Under the pieces are notes generated by a model. That model worked only from the letters and a program-made list of their open reading frames with translations, ran no database searches and had not been told where the DNA came from. This document shows, piece after piece, positions 7,463 through 15,763 of a stretch of DNA of 64,000 nt. The translations under genes were made by a program, and so were the position numbers. This DNA comes from Saccharothrix sp. GTDB taxonomy: Bacteria > Actinomycetota > Actinomycetes > Mycobacteriales > Pseudonocardiaceae. Every line of letters starts with the position of its first letter. The stretch's first letter is position 1. The stretch lies in NCBI RefSeq assembly GCF_031180885.1, contig NZ_JAPSLK010000003.1, positions 201,444 to 265,443 on the forward strand, given 5' to 3'.

Positions 7463-8863
7463 ATGGACCTGACCGACGCGTGCTTCGCGGGCGCCGCGCG
7501 GCAAGCCGAGCTGCTGCGCGCGGGCGAGCTGACCTCCCGTGACCTGGTGGACGAGTGCCTGCGCCGGATCGCGGCGCACGACCGCTCGCTCAACGCGTTC
7601 CGCCTGGTGTTCACCGACCGGGCCCGCGCGGACGCCGCCGAGGCCGACGCCCGACGCGCCCGCGCCGAGGCCGACGCCCGACGCGCCCGCGGCGAGGACG
7701 CGCCCCTGCTGGGCGTGCCGGTCGCGGTCAAGGAGGACCTGGCCGTCGCCGGTCTGCCCACCACCAAGGGCACCGCCGCGGTCGAGGCGCGGGCCACCGC
7801 CGACTCGGAGATCGTGCGCCGCCTGCGCGCCGCCGGCGCGGTCATCGTGGGCCGGACCCGCATGCCGGAAATGGGGCTGTGGCCCTACACCGAGAGCAGT
7901 TGGGCGGGCGCGACCCGCAACCCGTGGTCGCCGGAGCACTCGCCGGGCGGGTCCAGCGGCGGTTCGGCCGCGGCCGTCGCGGCGGGCATGGTCGGTGCCG
8001 CGGTGGGCACCGACGGCGCGGGCTCGGTGCGCATCCCCTCGGCGTGCACGGGCCTGTTCGGCCTCAAACCGCACCGCGACCACGTCCCGCTGGACGAGCA
8101 GATGTGGACCGGTCTGGTCGTGGCCGGCCCCATCACCCGGCACGTCCGCGACGCCGCCGTCCTGCTGGACGTCCTCGCCCCCGACCACGCCCACACCGCC
8201 GCCACCGCCCCCGACCCGGGCCGGCTGCGGATCGCGGTGTCCCTGCGCACGTGGGGGCCGGGCATCCCGATCAGCGAAGAGGTCCGCGACGCCGTCCTGG
8301 ACACCGCGAGCCTGCTCACCGACCTCGGCCACGACGTCGTCCGCCTCGACCCGGAGATGCGCGACGTCTCCGGGTCGGCCGCGTTCGCCGCCCGCTACCT
8401 GCACTGCGCCGCGATCACCGAGGACACCCTGGACCGCCCCGACCGGCTGGACCCGCGCACCCGCCGCGTCGCCGCCCTCGGCCGCGCCCTGCCCCGTCGG
8501 GCCGTGCGCACGGCGCTGGACCAGTCCCAGGCGCTGACCGACCACGCCAACCGGGTCTTCACCGACCACGACCTCCTGCTCACCCCGGTCCTGACCCGCC
8601 CGCCGCTGCGCATCGGCGAGTGGCGCCGCCGCCCGACCGTGGCCGCACTCCTGGCCGCCGCGCGCATGACGACGTTCCTGCCCCTGTGGAACATCACCGG
8701 CAACCCGGCCGCCGCCGTCCCCGCCGGCCACACCAGCACCGGCCTGCCCCTGGCGGTCCAGCTGGTCGGCCCACCCCACGGCGAGAACACCATCCTCGCC
8801 GCCGCCGCCCAACTGGAACGCGCCCGCCCCTGGACCGACCGCCGCCCGCCCCTGGCCGGGTGA
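7463..8863 (+). CDS. Amidase signature family hydrolase
   Basis: A 466-residue amidase. The Ser-cisSer-Lys triad is visible: Lys in VPVAVKEDLAVAG, the cis-Ser in SPGGSSGGSAAAVAAGM, and the nucleophile in GTDGAGSVRIPSACTGLFG. The family cleaves linear amides, and GatA is a relative, but there is no neighbouring gatB/gatC, so a catabolic or detoxifying amidase is more likely. It has no signal peptide. Near residue 60 the protein carries a perfect in-frame duplication (AEADARRAR twice) in a solvent-type helix. The start is leaderless-type at ATG 7463. Confidence 0.9.
   Translation: MDLTDACFAGAARQAELLRAGELTSRDLVDECLRRIAAHDRSLNAFRLVFTDRARADAAEADARRARAEADARRARGEDAPLLGVPVAVKEDLAVAGLPTTKGTAAVEARATADSEIVRRLRAAGAVIVGRTRMPEMGLWPYTESSWAGATRNPWSPEHSPGGSSGGSAAAVAAGMVGAAVGTDGAGSVRIPSACTGLFGLKPHRDHVPLDEQMWTGLVVAGPITRHVRDAAVLLDVLAPDHAHTAATAPDPGRLRIAVSLRTWGPGIPISEEVRDAVLDTASLLTDLGHDVVRLDPEMRDVSGSAAFAARYLHCAAITEDTLDRPDRLDPRTRRVAALGRALPRRAVRTALDQSQALTDHANRVFTDHDLLLTPVLTRPPLRIGEWRRRPTVAALLAAARMTTFLPLWNITGNPAAAVPAGHTSTGLPLAVQLVGPPHGENTILAAAAQLERARPWTDRRPPLAG
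7637..7690 (+). repeat. 27-base perfect tandem duplication inside the amidase gene
   Basis: Two adjacent identical 27-base units (7637-7663 and 7664-7690) each encode AEADARRAR. The length is nine codons, so the frame is kept, and the copies are identical at silent positions, which points to a recent duplication. Confidence 0.85.
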
Positions 8864-8867
8864 GTCG

Positions 8868-9365
8868 TCAGATGTCCGGTGTTGGCACCGGCACCAGCCC
8901 GCTCACCACGTGGAAGGACGCGTCTTTGCGCGCGAGGTCGTCCTCGGCCCTTTCCAGGAAGAACTTCCAATCCCGGTGCCGCAGGTAGTGCTTGGCGTGC
9001 TGCACGGATTCGAACGACACACAGGACACGTCGGCCAATCCGAGCACCACTCGGAACGTCGTGTCGAGCGTGAACTGCTTCTGCTCGGGCGACGGTTCCG
9101 GGATCACGCCGGTCAGGTCTTCCTGCTGCAGCGTGACCTCCCAGTCGCGGTGGCGCAGGTACCTGCCGCTGCGGTTGGGCTGTCCGCCCAGGTAGGCGGC
9201 CTTGAACCGGATCGTGCCGGCGTTCTCCTCGGTCAGGAACGTCGCGTCCCGCCGGTCGAGGTCACCGTCGAGTCCGGTCAATTCCACGCCGAAGTTCCGG
9301 TGGCGCAGGAAATGCGACGGGTAGTTCAGCGATCGAAGCGACAGGGAACGCAGATAAGTCGTCAT
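8868..9365 (-). CDS. AbfB (arabinofuranosidase B) domain protein without a secretion signal
   Basis: A 165-residue protein formed of three similar beta-trefoil lobes, each with the AbfB signature: FLRHRNFGVEL, YLRHRDWEVTL and HYLRHRDWKFFLE. AbfB is the arabinose-binding module usually attached to secreted hemicellulases. Here the module is the whole protein and starts MTTYLRSLSLRSLNYPS with no signal peptide, so it should stay in the cytoplasm. The ATG at 9365 has a strong GGAGG six bases before it, which decides the start over the longer frame. Its function outside a glycosidase is unknown. Confidence 0.8.
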   Translation of the reverse strand: MTTYLRSLSLRSLNYPSHFLRHRNFGVELTGLDGDLDRRDATFLTEENAGTIRFKAAYLGGQPNRSGRYLRHRDWEVTLQQEDLTGVIPEPSPEQKQFTLDTTFRVVLGLADVSCVSFESVQHAKHYLRHRDWKFFLERAEDDLARKDASFHVVSGLVPVPTPDI

Positions 9366-9649
9366 AACCGCCTCCGGGAACGCCTCGCGCCGACCCCACC
9401 GCCCGCGCGGAGACGCCAGTGTGGGACGCGCCCGCGCCGACACGCCGGCCCGCACCCGGAAATGCCCGAGAATTGCGGCCCGGTGCCCCGGAAGGCGGAT
9501 TGCCGCGCCGGCGAGCGTCCAGCGCCGGGACGCGGTCGCCGGCGGCGGGCAGAGGTCAGCCGTGTCGGGCGGGGTCGTGCGCGGTCGGCGCGCAACCCGG
9601 TGTCGGCGCGGGCCTCCCGCGCCGACCGGCATCGACTCCGCGGTCATCG

Positions 9650-9913
9650 GCGCCCGTCTTCGCCCCGCTCGCCTGGCGGTGGGCGGGCCGGATCGGGCCG
9701 CTGCTCGCCGCCGGGACCGGCTACGGCCTGCTGTGGTGGGTGCTCGGCGCGCTGCTGGTCATGCCGCCGCGGCTGAGCGTCACCGCCGACCCGATGACGC
9801 GCGACATGGTCTTCCACCTCGGCCGGGACCAGTGGTGGAGCCTGCTCGGCCACGTCCCCTACGGCATCACCGGCGCCGTGGCGCCGCACGCGCTGCGGAC
9901 ACGATCGGCCTGA
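9650..9913 (+). pseudogene. Remnant of a small membrane protein
   Basis: The segment reads APLAWRWAGRIGPLLAAGTG, then YGLLWWVLGALLVMPPRLSV and, after a gap, WWSLLGHVPYGITGAV. This is like the second half of actinobacterial membrane proteins annotated as DUF6789/YagU-like, which have YG.LWWVLG...MP and SL.GH..YG motifs. The first half is missing: the upstream codons in the same frame are Arg/Pro/Ala-rich and have no credible start. I read it as a 5'-deleted relic. The frame ends at 9913. Confidence 0.45.
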
Positions 9914-9932
9914 GCAGCCGGCACCGGCGGCG

Positions 9933-10886
9933 CTACCCCTGGCGGGCGAGGTCGTCGCGCAGCGCGGTGTCGGTGACCGTCGCCAGGACCTCGTCGCGCA
10001 CGCGCGGCCACACCCCCTGCGCCACGGCCAACCCGCGCAGCCGCGCGAAGTTCTCCGGTGTCGGCCACGCCAGGAACGCCTCCCGCCGCCACCGCACCGC
10101 CCGCTCCCCCGACCCCAGCCGCAGGCACTCGTCCACCGCGAGGTCCACCAGCCGCCCCGCCGCGCCCCGCCCGCCCGTGGCGGCCAAACCGCGCGCCACC
10201 CACTCCAGCGCTTCCTCGGAACGCCCGGCGTCCCGCAGCACGGTCGCCACCTGGAGGTAGTGCCACCCCGACGACAGGTCCCGCGCCAGCACGAGCACGT
10301 GCAGGTCCACGTCCCGGGTGTGCTCGGCCAACTCCTCCATCACCCGCAGCAACGCCCACCGCTCGCGGTCGTAGCGCCCGGTCTGCCCGAACCCGATCAC
10401 CGGCAGCCGCTCGAACCGCGCCACCGCCTCGGCCCGGTACCGCGCCAACCCGTCCACGCCCAACGCCGCCGCGTACGGGGCCAGCCGCACCTCGGGCGGC
10501 TCGGGGAACGCGGTCTGCAGGTGCAGCAGCCACCCCGCCAGGTGCTCGGGCTCGGGCGGATCGGACGCGCAGGCCACCGCGTGCAGGTCCAACACCCGGT
10601 CGACCAGCCCCGCCAACTCCGCCCGGTGCCCCCGGTGCCCGCCGATCCCGGCCACCAGCACTTCCGCGACGGCTTCGACGACCGCCCGGCCGCCGGGCCC
10701 CGCGAGCACCTCCGCGGACAGCTCGGCCACGGCCGCGGTCAACCCGTCCCACCGCCGCGACCACGACACGTCCGGGCGACCCAACCAGGCCTTCACTCGA
10801 TCGGGCAATGGGTGCACCGGCACATCCAACCGCACCGCACGGTGCGTGACGATGCTCCACTTCGGTGCGGCGACTGTGATCAGCAC
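9933..10886 (-). CDS. Helical-repeat protein like the C-terminal part of SWIM/DUF6880 proteins
   Basis: About 317 residues of alpha-helical, TPR-like sequence. The part RDLSSGWHYLQVATVLRDAG followed by RSEEALEWVARGLAA resembles the C-terminal region of actinobacterial SWIM zinc-finger/DUF6880 proteins, but no SWIM zinc finger is present. Function unknown. A TTG at 10934 would lengthen it by 16 residues but lies inside the arm of the hairpin at 10920-10972, so I prefer the GTG at 10886. It follows the SPFH gene on the same strand but is separated from it by that hairpin. Confidence 0.65.
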   Translation of the reverse strand: MLITVAAPKWSIVTHRAVRLDVPVHPLPDRVKAWLGRPDVSWSRRWDGLTAAVAELSAEVLAGPGGRAVVEAVAEVLVAGIGGHRGHRAELAGLVDRVLDLHAVACASDPPEPEHLAGWLLHLQTAFPEPPEVRLAPYAAALGVDGLARYRAEAVARFERLPVIGFGQTGRYDRERWALLRVMEELAEHTRDVDLHVLVLARDLSSGWHYLQVATVLRDAGRSEEALEWVARGLAATGGRGAAGRLVDLAVDECLRLGSGERAVRWRREAFLAWPTPENFARLRGLAVAQGVWPRVRDEVLATVTDTALRDDLARQG

Positions 10887-10919
10887 CGCCGGCGCGACCG
10901 CCGCAGGACCGGTACAAGC

Positions 10920-10972
10920 CTGTTGGACGCTCAAGCTGTTCCGGGGCCGGAAAATACGCGAGCGTCCAACAG
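10920..10972. terminator. Perfect 13-base inverted repeat downstream of the SPFH gene
   Basis: CTGTTGGACGCTC at 10920-10932 is exactly complementary to 10960-10972, with a 27-base spacer. It lies just after the stop of the SPFH gene (10995) and before the next gene on the same strand. There is no U-tract, so it may be an intrinsic-type or factor-assisted terminator, an mRNA-stabilising stem, or an operator. Confidence 0.5.
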
Positions 10973-10994
10973 CCCGTATGTGCTCCCCCGCCCG

Positions 10995-12209
10995 CTACTC
11001 GTGCAGCGAGCGCGGCGGCTCGGTCTCCTCGGGGGAGGAACCGGGGCCGAGGGCGGCGGTGGTGTCGGGCGCGGCTTCGGCCAGGGACGCGCGGGTCGAG
11101 TCGAGCGGGCCGGGGACTTCCTTGCGGGCCACGGCTTCCGCGGCGCGGACGGCTTCGGCCACCGCCGGGTCGGGAGCGGTGTCGAACCAGTCGGCCACCG
11201 ACTCCTCGTCCTCCTCCGGGGTGCTGCGGGCGGGTTCGTCGGCGGGCGGTTCGTAGCGGAACACGCCGTCCTCGCCGGGCGCGCCGAGCATCCGGGCGAA
11301 GCCCTCCAGGGCCTTGCCGTAGTCCGAGGGCACCAGCCAGACCTTGTTCGCGTCGCCCTGCGCCATCTGCGGCAGGGTCTGCAGGTACTGGTAGGCCAGC
11401 ACCTCCGGGGTCGGCTTGCCCGCCTTGATCGCGGCGAACACCTTCTCGATGGCCTTGGCCTGGCCCTGGGCCTGCAGGTAGCGGGCGGCGCGCTCGCCCT
11501 GGGCGCGCAGGATGCGGGACTGGCGCTCGGCCTCGGCGGCCAGGATCGCGGCCTGCTTGGCGCCTTCGGCGGACAGGATCGCCGCCTGCTTCTGGCCCTC
11601 GGCGGACTTGATCGCGGACTCCCGCTGGCCCTCGGCGGTGAGGATCATGGCGCGCTTCTCCCGGTCGGCGCGCATCTGCTTCTCCATGGAGTCCTGGATG
11701 GACGGCGGCGGGTCGATCGCCTTCAGCTCCACCCGCGCGACCCGGATGCCCCACCGGCCGGTCGCCTCGTCCAGCACGCCGCGCAGCTGGTTGTTGATCT
11801 GGTCGCGGGAGGTCAGCGTCTCCTCCAGGCTCATGCCGCCGACCAGGTTGCGCAGCGTGGTGGTGGCCAGCTGCTCGACGCCGACGATGTAGTTGGAGAT
11901 CTCGTAGACCGCCGCGCGCGGGTCGGTGACCTGGAAGTACACCACCGTGTCGATGGAGACGGTGAGGTTGTCCTGGGTGATCACCGGTTGCGGCGGGAAC
12001 GACACGACCTGTTCGCGCAGGTCGATGCGGGCGCGGACGCGGTCGAAGAAGGGCACCAGGATGTTCAGGCCGGGCGCGGCGGTGGTGCGGTAGCGGCCGA
12101 GCCGCTCGATCACCGCGGCGGTGGCCTGCGGGATCACCAGCACCGACTTGACCGCGACGATGAGCACGAACAACACCAGGACCGCGATGACGATCAACGT
12201 CGTGGTCAC
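10995..12209 (-). CDS. SPFH/band 7 (stomatin-like) membrane protein
   Basis: A 404-residue stomatin/QmcA-type protein. Residues 3-28 form the N-terminal membrane anchor (TLIVIAVLVLFVLIVAVKSV), then the SPFH domain (VIPQATAAVIERLGRYRTTA, PQPVITQDNLTVSIDTVVYF, RNLVGGMSLEETLTSRDQIN), then a long coiled coil with AEGQ/AEGAKQAAI repeats that drives oligomers, and an acidic tail. Such proteins form large membrane microdomain cages with proteases. A GGAGAGGAG Shine-Dalgarno precedes the GTG/ATG start region. It follows the NfeD gene by about 30 bases, the classic stomatin-NfeD operon pairing. Confidence 0.92.
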   Translation of the reverse strand: MTTTLIVIAVLVLFVLIVAVKSVLVIPQATAAVIERLGRYRTTAAPGLNILVPFFDRVRARIDLREQVVSFPPQPVITQDNLTVSIDTVVYFQVTDPRAAVYEISNYIVGVEQLATTTLRNLVGGMSLEETLTSRDQINNQLRGVLDEATGRWGIRVARVELKAIDPPPSIQDSMEKQMRADREKRAMILTAEGQRESAIKSAEGQKQAAILSAEGAKQAAILAAEAERQSRILRAQGERAARYLQAQGQAKAIEKVFAAIKAGKPTPEVLAYQYLQTLPQMAQGDANKVWLVPSDYGKALEGFARMLGAPGEDGVFRYEPPADEPARSTPEEDEESVADWFDTAPDPAVAEAVRAAEAVARKEVPGPLDSTRASLAEAAPDTTAALGPGSSPEETEPPRSLHE

Positions 12210-12240
12210 GTCTCTCCTCTCCTCTCCTAGCTGCCGGGTC

Positions 12241-12663
12241 CTACATGCCGAGCACGACGGCGGTCGCGCCCTGGATCTCGACCACGGTGACTTCCGCGCC
12301 GGGTTCGAGCACGCTGTGGTCCAGCGACCGCGCCGACCACACGTCGCCGCCGATGCGGACCCTGCCGCCGTGGGCGTCCACAGTGGACACGACGACGGCG
12401 GTGCTGCCCAGCAGCGCCGCGACGCCGGACTTGTGGTCCTGCCCGGCGGTGAGCCGCCGTTTGAGCGCGGGCCGCGCGCCGACGATCAGGCCGAGCGCGA
12501 GCACGGCGAACACCGCCGCGCTGACCAGCTCACCCGCGCCCAGCGCCGACACCCCGGCCGCGCCCAGCGCCGCGACGCCGAGCATGACCAGGACGAAGTC
12601 GCCGGAGAGGATCTCGGCCGCCACGAGGGCGACACCGAGGATCAACCAGATCAACGCGGCCAC
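12241..12663 (-). CDS. NfeD-like membrane protein
   Basis: A 140-residue protein with three hydrophobic helices in its first half (MAALIWLILGVALVAAEIL, FVLVMLGVAALGAAGVSALG, VSAAVFAVLALGLIVGARPA) and a C-terminal OB-fold (TAVVVSTVDAHGGRVRIGGD). This is the short NfeD form lacking the ClpP-like protease domain. It is the partner of the SPFH protein encoded next in the same operon, with which NfeD proteins assemble in membrane microdomains. The OB-fold is complete. Confidence 0.9.
   Translation of the reverse strand: MAALIWLILGVALVAAEILSGDFVLVMLGVAALGAAGVSALGAGELVSAAVFAVLALGLIVGARPALKRRLTAGQDHKSGVAALLGSTAVVVSTVDAHGGRVRIGGDVWSARSLDHSVLEPGAEVTVVEIQGATAVVLGM
12377..12387. repeat. TCCACAGTGGA palindrome within the NfeD gene
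   Basis: An 11-base palindrome, extended to GTCCACAGTGGAC here. The same core occurs at 46344-46354 and, as TCCACTGTGGA, at 56832-56842, in unrelated genes. Confidence 0.6.
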
Positions 12664-12748
12664 GGTGCCATCCTCCCACCATCGGGCCCGGCGCGTGACC
12701 GGTTCACCCGTCCCGCCCGTCGAACCGCCCCGCGGACTGCCCGTCGCA

Positions 12749-13576
12749 TCACTCGTCGGGCTGCTCGTCGTCGGGCCCGCCGGCGGTGACGAAGTCGATC
12801 AGCCGCTCGACCGCGCCGAGCAGCGGGGTCTCCAGGTCCCGGAAGCCGCGCACGCCCGCCAGCACCCGCCGCCAGCCCGCCGCCGGCTCGCCCCAGCCCA
12901 GCGCGGCGCACACGCCGTCCTTCCACGGCACGCCGCGCGGAACCACCGGCCACGCCGCGATGCCGACCGACGCCGGTTTCACCGCCTGCCACACGTCCAC
13001 GTACGGGTGACCGGTGACCAGGACGTGCTCGTCGCGGATGCCCTCGACCAGCCGGGACTCCTTGCTGCCCGGCACCAGGTGGTCGACCAGGACGCCCAGG
13101 CGGCGGCCGGGTCCGGTGCCGAACTCCGCGATCCGGTCGGCGAGCACGTCCACCCCGTCCAGCGGTTCGACGACGACGCCTTCGACGCGCAGGTCGTGGC
13201 CCCAGACGCGTTCGACCAGTTCGGCGTCGTGCAGGCCCTCGACCCAGATGCGGGAGTCGCGGGCGGTGCGGGCCTTGAGGCCTTCGACCCGCACCGACCC
13301 CGACGCCGAACGGGCCGGCTTGGCGGGAGCGGCGGCGGGGCGGACGAGGGTGACGGGCTTGCCGTCGACCAGGAACCCGGCGGGGCGCAGCGGGAACAGC
13401 CGTTCGCGGCCGTGCCGGTCCTCCAGCACCACCCGCCCGTGCTCGAAGCGCACGACGGCGCCGCAGAACCCGCTGGCGGGGTCCTCGGCGACCAGTCCGG
13501 GTTCGGCGGCCACCTCGGGCACCTTGCGCCGCTTGGGCCCCGCCGGCACGTCCCGTCCGTAGTCCTGTGATCGCAC
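12749..13576 (-). CDS. DUF3097 family protein
   Basis: A 275-residue protein conserved in actinobacteria. Recognisable stretches are VRSQDYGRDVPAGPKRRKVP at the N terminus, DSRIWVEGLHDAELVERVWG, RRLGVLVDHLVPGSKESRLV, and VLVTGHPYVDVWQAVKPA. The WVEGLHDAEL and VDHLVPGSKE segments look like a Toprim-type core, which suggests a nucleic-acid or metal-dependent function, but none is established. GTG 13576 is chosen because the family starts here and a TAGCGT box lies eight bases upstream. Confidence 0.85.
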   Translation of the reverse strand: MRSQDYGRDVPAGPKRRKVPEVAAEPGLVAEDPASGFCGAVVRFEHGRVVLEDRHGRERLFPLRPAGFLVDGKPVTLVRPAAAPAKPARSASGSVRVEGLKARTARDSRIWVEGLHDAELVERVWGHDLRVEGVVVEPLDGVDVLADRIAEFGTGPGRRLGVLVDHLVPGSKESRLVEGIRDEHVLVTGHPYVDVWQAVKPASVGIAAWPVVPRGVPWKDGVCAALGWGEPAAGWRRVLAGVRGFRDLETPLLGAVERLIDFVTAGGPDDEQPDE

Positions 13577-13584
13577 GACCCGCG

Positions 13585-13590
13585 ACGCTA
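13585..13590 (-). promoter_or_regulatory. TAGCGT box eight bases before the DUF3097 start (leaderless promoter)
   Basis: On the minus strand the sequence TAGCGT precedes the GTG at 13576 by eight bases, with no Shine-Dalgarno between. This matches a TAnnnT -10 element and a leaderless transcript. Confidence 0.45.
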
Positions 13591-13629
13591 GCCGCTCACC
13601 CCGTCGTGTGACCGCCTGCCACGCCGGGG

Positions 13630-14388
13630 TCAGGCCAGGGACAGTGCTTCCTCGCGGCGGTCGGGGAAGAAGTCGGCGAACGCGGCGCACCACGCGGCCA
13701 GCCGGTCACCGTCCACGACGCCGGCCAGGGCGTCGATGCCGGAGCGCAGGTCGGGGGCGGCGTAGGCGAAGTCGACCGCGTCGGCGGCCGGGTCGCCGAC
13801 GCACGGTCGGGGATCGATGGCGACCAGGCCGCGTTCGCCGGCGTCGAGGACGTTCTCCAGGTGCAGGTCGCCGTGCAGGAGGGTCGCGGTGACCGGGTCG
13901 CGGGCCAGTTTCGAGGCCGCCGCGTGGCCGGCGGTGTGGTCGCCGGGGCGGCGGCGGGCCAGCAGGTCGAACACGAAGTCGACGCGCTCGGCGAGGGTGG
14001 GGAAGTCGCCGCGGGGCGGGACGTGCAGCGCGTCGAGCAGGGCGGTCATGCGGGGCGGGTCGTAGACCGCGGGGGTGCCGGGCAGCAGGCCTTCCAGCAG
14101 CAGGGCGCCTTCGTCCACGTCGACCTCCAGCACCCGGACCACGCGCGGCGACGGTTCCCAGGCGCGCAGGGCGGCCAGTTCCTGCCGGGCGATCTCCGGG
14201 TCGGGGGTCAGTTTCAGCACCACCGGCCGGCCGGCGCGGTGGCACAGCAGGGTGTGCGAGGTGCCGCCGCTGAACACCCGGTCCGGTTGCAGGTCCCAGC
14301 GGGCGGACAGGGTGTCGACCAGGGCGGGCAGGTCGTCGAGCCAGGACTGCACGCCCGGGCCGAAGCGGGTGATGAGCGTCGCGGTCAC
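13630..14388 (-). CDS. Aminoglycoside/hydroxyurea-type kinase (APH(6)-like)
   Basis: A 252-residue small-molecule kinase. Motifs: Lys in PVVLKLTPDPEIARQELAAL, the catalytic loop LLHGDLHLENVLDAG (Brenner motif HGDxxxxN), and VAIDPRPCVGDPAADAVDFA in place of the DFG loop. It resembles streptomycin 6-phosphotransferase/hydroxyurea kinase (PF04655). In a producer-type actinomycete it may confer streptomycin resistance, but a metabolic substrate is equally possible. It lies 19 bases after a GNAT gene on the same strand. Confidence 0.83.
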   Translation of the reverse strand: MTATLITRFGPGVQSWLDDLPALVDTLSARWDLQPDRVFSGGTSHTLLCHRAGRPVVLKLTPDPEIARQELAALRAWEPSPRVVRVLEVDVDEGALLLEGLLPGTPAVYDPPRMTALLDALHVPPRGDFPTLAERVDFVFDLLARRRPGDHTAGHAAASKLARDPVTATLLHGDLHLENVLDAGERGLVAIDPRPCVGDPAADAVDFAYAAPDLRSGIDALAGVVDGDRLAAWCAAFADFFPDRREEALSLA

Positions 14389-14407
14389 GGCGGTGAGCTT
14401 CGCCGGT

Positions 14408-14884
14408 TCAGGCGTCGAGCCGCAAAATGAATTCCTCGACCTCCTCGCCGCGGCCCTCGGCGTAGCCGACGTCCTCGCCCACCGCGACGAACCCGCACTT
14501 GTCCAGCACCCGCAGCGAACCCAGGTTGTCCACCGCGGCCCGCGCGTACAGCGGCCGGGTCGGGTCGCGCTTGAGGAACTCGGTGAGCGCGGCGGTGGCC
14601 AGGCCCATGCCCCAGTACTCGCGGTCGATCCAGTAGGTCACCTCGGGTTCGCCGAACTGGGTGAACCGGGAGACGTGGCCGACGACGCGGCCGTCGAACT
14701 CGACGGTCTGAGTGAACACGGTGTCGTCGGCCAGGATCCGGGCCCACTTGACCAGGAACGCGGCCCGGTCGGTGGGGTCCGCGGCGACGAAGGCCGCCAT
14801 GCGGTTGGCCTCGGGGTCGAGTTGGTGCTCGAAGAACACCAGCACGTCGGCCTCGGTCACATCGCGAAGCTGAACACCGCTCAC
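14408..14884 (-). CDS. GNAT-family N-acetyltransferase
   Basis: A 158-residue acetyltransferase starting VSGVQLRDVTEADVLVFFEH. The acetyl-CoA binding region is YWIDREYWGMGLATAALTEF, with the loop degenerate relative to Q/RxxGxG/A, and the C-terminal motif is RAAVDNLGSLRVLDKCGFVA, typical of RimJ/RimL-like members. The GTG at 14884 is preferred over the longer frame because the upstream codons are not GNAT-like. It probably forms an operon with the downstream kinase gene; acetyltransferase and phosphotransferase together look like a small-molecule modification pair. Confidence 0.85.
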   Translation of the reverse strand: MSGVQLRDVTEADVLVFFEHQLDPEANRMAAFVAADPTDRAAFLVKWARILADDTVFTQTVEFDGRVVGHVSRFTQFGEPEVTYWIDREYWGMGLATAALTEFLKRDPTRPLYARAAVDNLGSLRVLDKCGFVAVGEDVGYAEGRGEEVEEFILRLDA

Positions 14885-14959
14885 CCCGCCGATTACACCC
14901 CATCGGCGGTCGCGCCGGCAGCACAAACGCGCCCGGCGCGGCGTGGGAAAGCAGGTGGG

Positions 14960-15754
14960 TCAGAAGGCGGGCCAGGGGATGGCGGGCCAGTCGTCGGAGG
15001 GCTCGGGGTAGACGCCGGCGGCCAGCAGCTTGTCGGCGCGTTCGGCCAGGGCGGCGACCTCGGCGCGGGTCAGGTGCTCGTGCAGCGCCTCCCCGAGCGC
15101 GCCGGACAGCTCCGCCCGCACCCGCGCCAGCCCGTCCACCGCCTGCTCGGGCAGCGGCTCGCCCAGGAAACCCCACAGCACCGTGCGCAGCTTGTCGTCG
15201 CTGTGCAGGCAGATCCCGTGGTCCACCCCGTACACGCCGCCGTCGTCGGCGTGCAGCACGTGCCCGCCCTTGCGGTCGGCGTTGTTGACCACCGCGTCGA
15301 ACGCCGCCATCAGCCGCACCCGCGGGTGGTCGGCGTGCACCAGCACCGCCGGGTCACCGTGCCGGTCGTGGGCGCGCAGCACCGCCCGCCACCCCGGCCG
15401 CACCTGGTCCACCGGGACGATGTCGACCAGGTCGTCGTCCTCGCGGGTGTCCACCCACAGCTGCACCATGCCCGGCCCGAACGGGCCCGGCCGCAGCACC
15501 GTCGGCGGCACCAGCCCGAACCCGGCGGCCTGCGACACCAGGTAGGTCGCCACCTCGCGGCCCGCCAGGGTGCCGTCGGGGAAGTCCCACAGGGGCCGCT
15601 CGCCGCGCACCGGCTTGTACACGCACTGCGCGCTCACCCCGTCCGCGCTGATCGCGCAGAACAGGGTCGCGTTCGACGCGTCGACCAGCCTGCCCTCGAC
15701 CTCGATCCGGCCGCGGGCAAGCAGATCGAGCACTCCGTCGTCACCGGGCCGCAC
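14960..15754 (-). CDS. SCO1664-family protein (TIGR03843-type)
   Basis: A 264-residue protein of a family nearly restricted to actinobacteria, with a PI3/4-kinase-like or HipA-like fold. Features are AQCVYKPVRGERPLWDFPDG (a kinase-like lysine loop), FDAVVNNADRKGGHVLHADD (catalytic N-AD-K), and GVYGVDHGICLHSDDKLRTV (metal-binding DHG). Enzymatic activity is unproven. It lies ten bases after the DUF3090 gene, a pairing conserved in actinobacteria, often close to mshC of mycothiol synthesis, although mshC is not in this window. Confidence 0.85.
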   Translation of the reverse strand: MRPGDDGVLDLLARGRIEVEGRLVDASNATLFCAISADGVSAQCVYKPVRGERPLWDFPDGTLAGREVATYLVSQAAGFGLVPPTVLRPGPFGPGMVQLWVDTREDDDLVDIVPVDQVRPGWRAVLRAHDRHGDPAVLVHADHPRVRLMAAFDAVVNNADRKGGHVLHADDGGVYGVDHGICLHSDDKLRTVLWGFLGEPLPEQAVDGLARVRAELSGALGEALHEHLTRAEVAALAERADKLLAAGVYPEPSDDWPAIPWPAF

Positions 15755-15763
15755 GACCGCCGG

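Noticed and set aside
10260-12230. Plus-strand open frame of 656 codons
   Set aside because: Antisense to the SPFH gene; Gly/Val/Asp/His-rich shadow translation.
13630-14388. Definite streptomycin resistance gene
   Set aside because: The kinase fold is clear but substrate cannot be told and no antibiotic biosynthesis genes are near, so only a family-level call is made.
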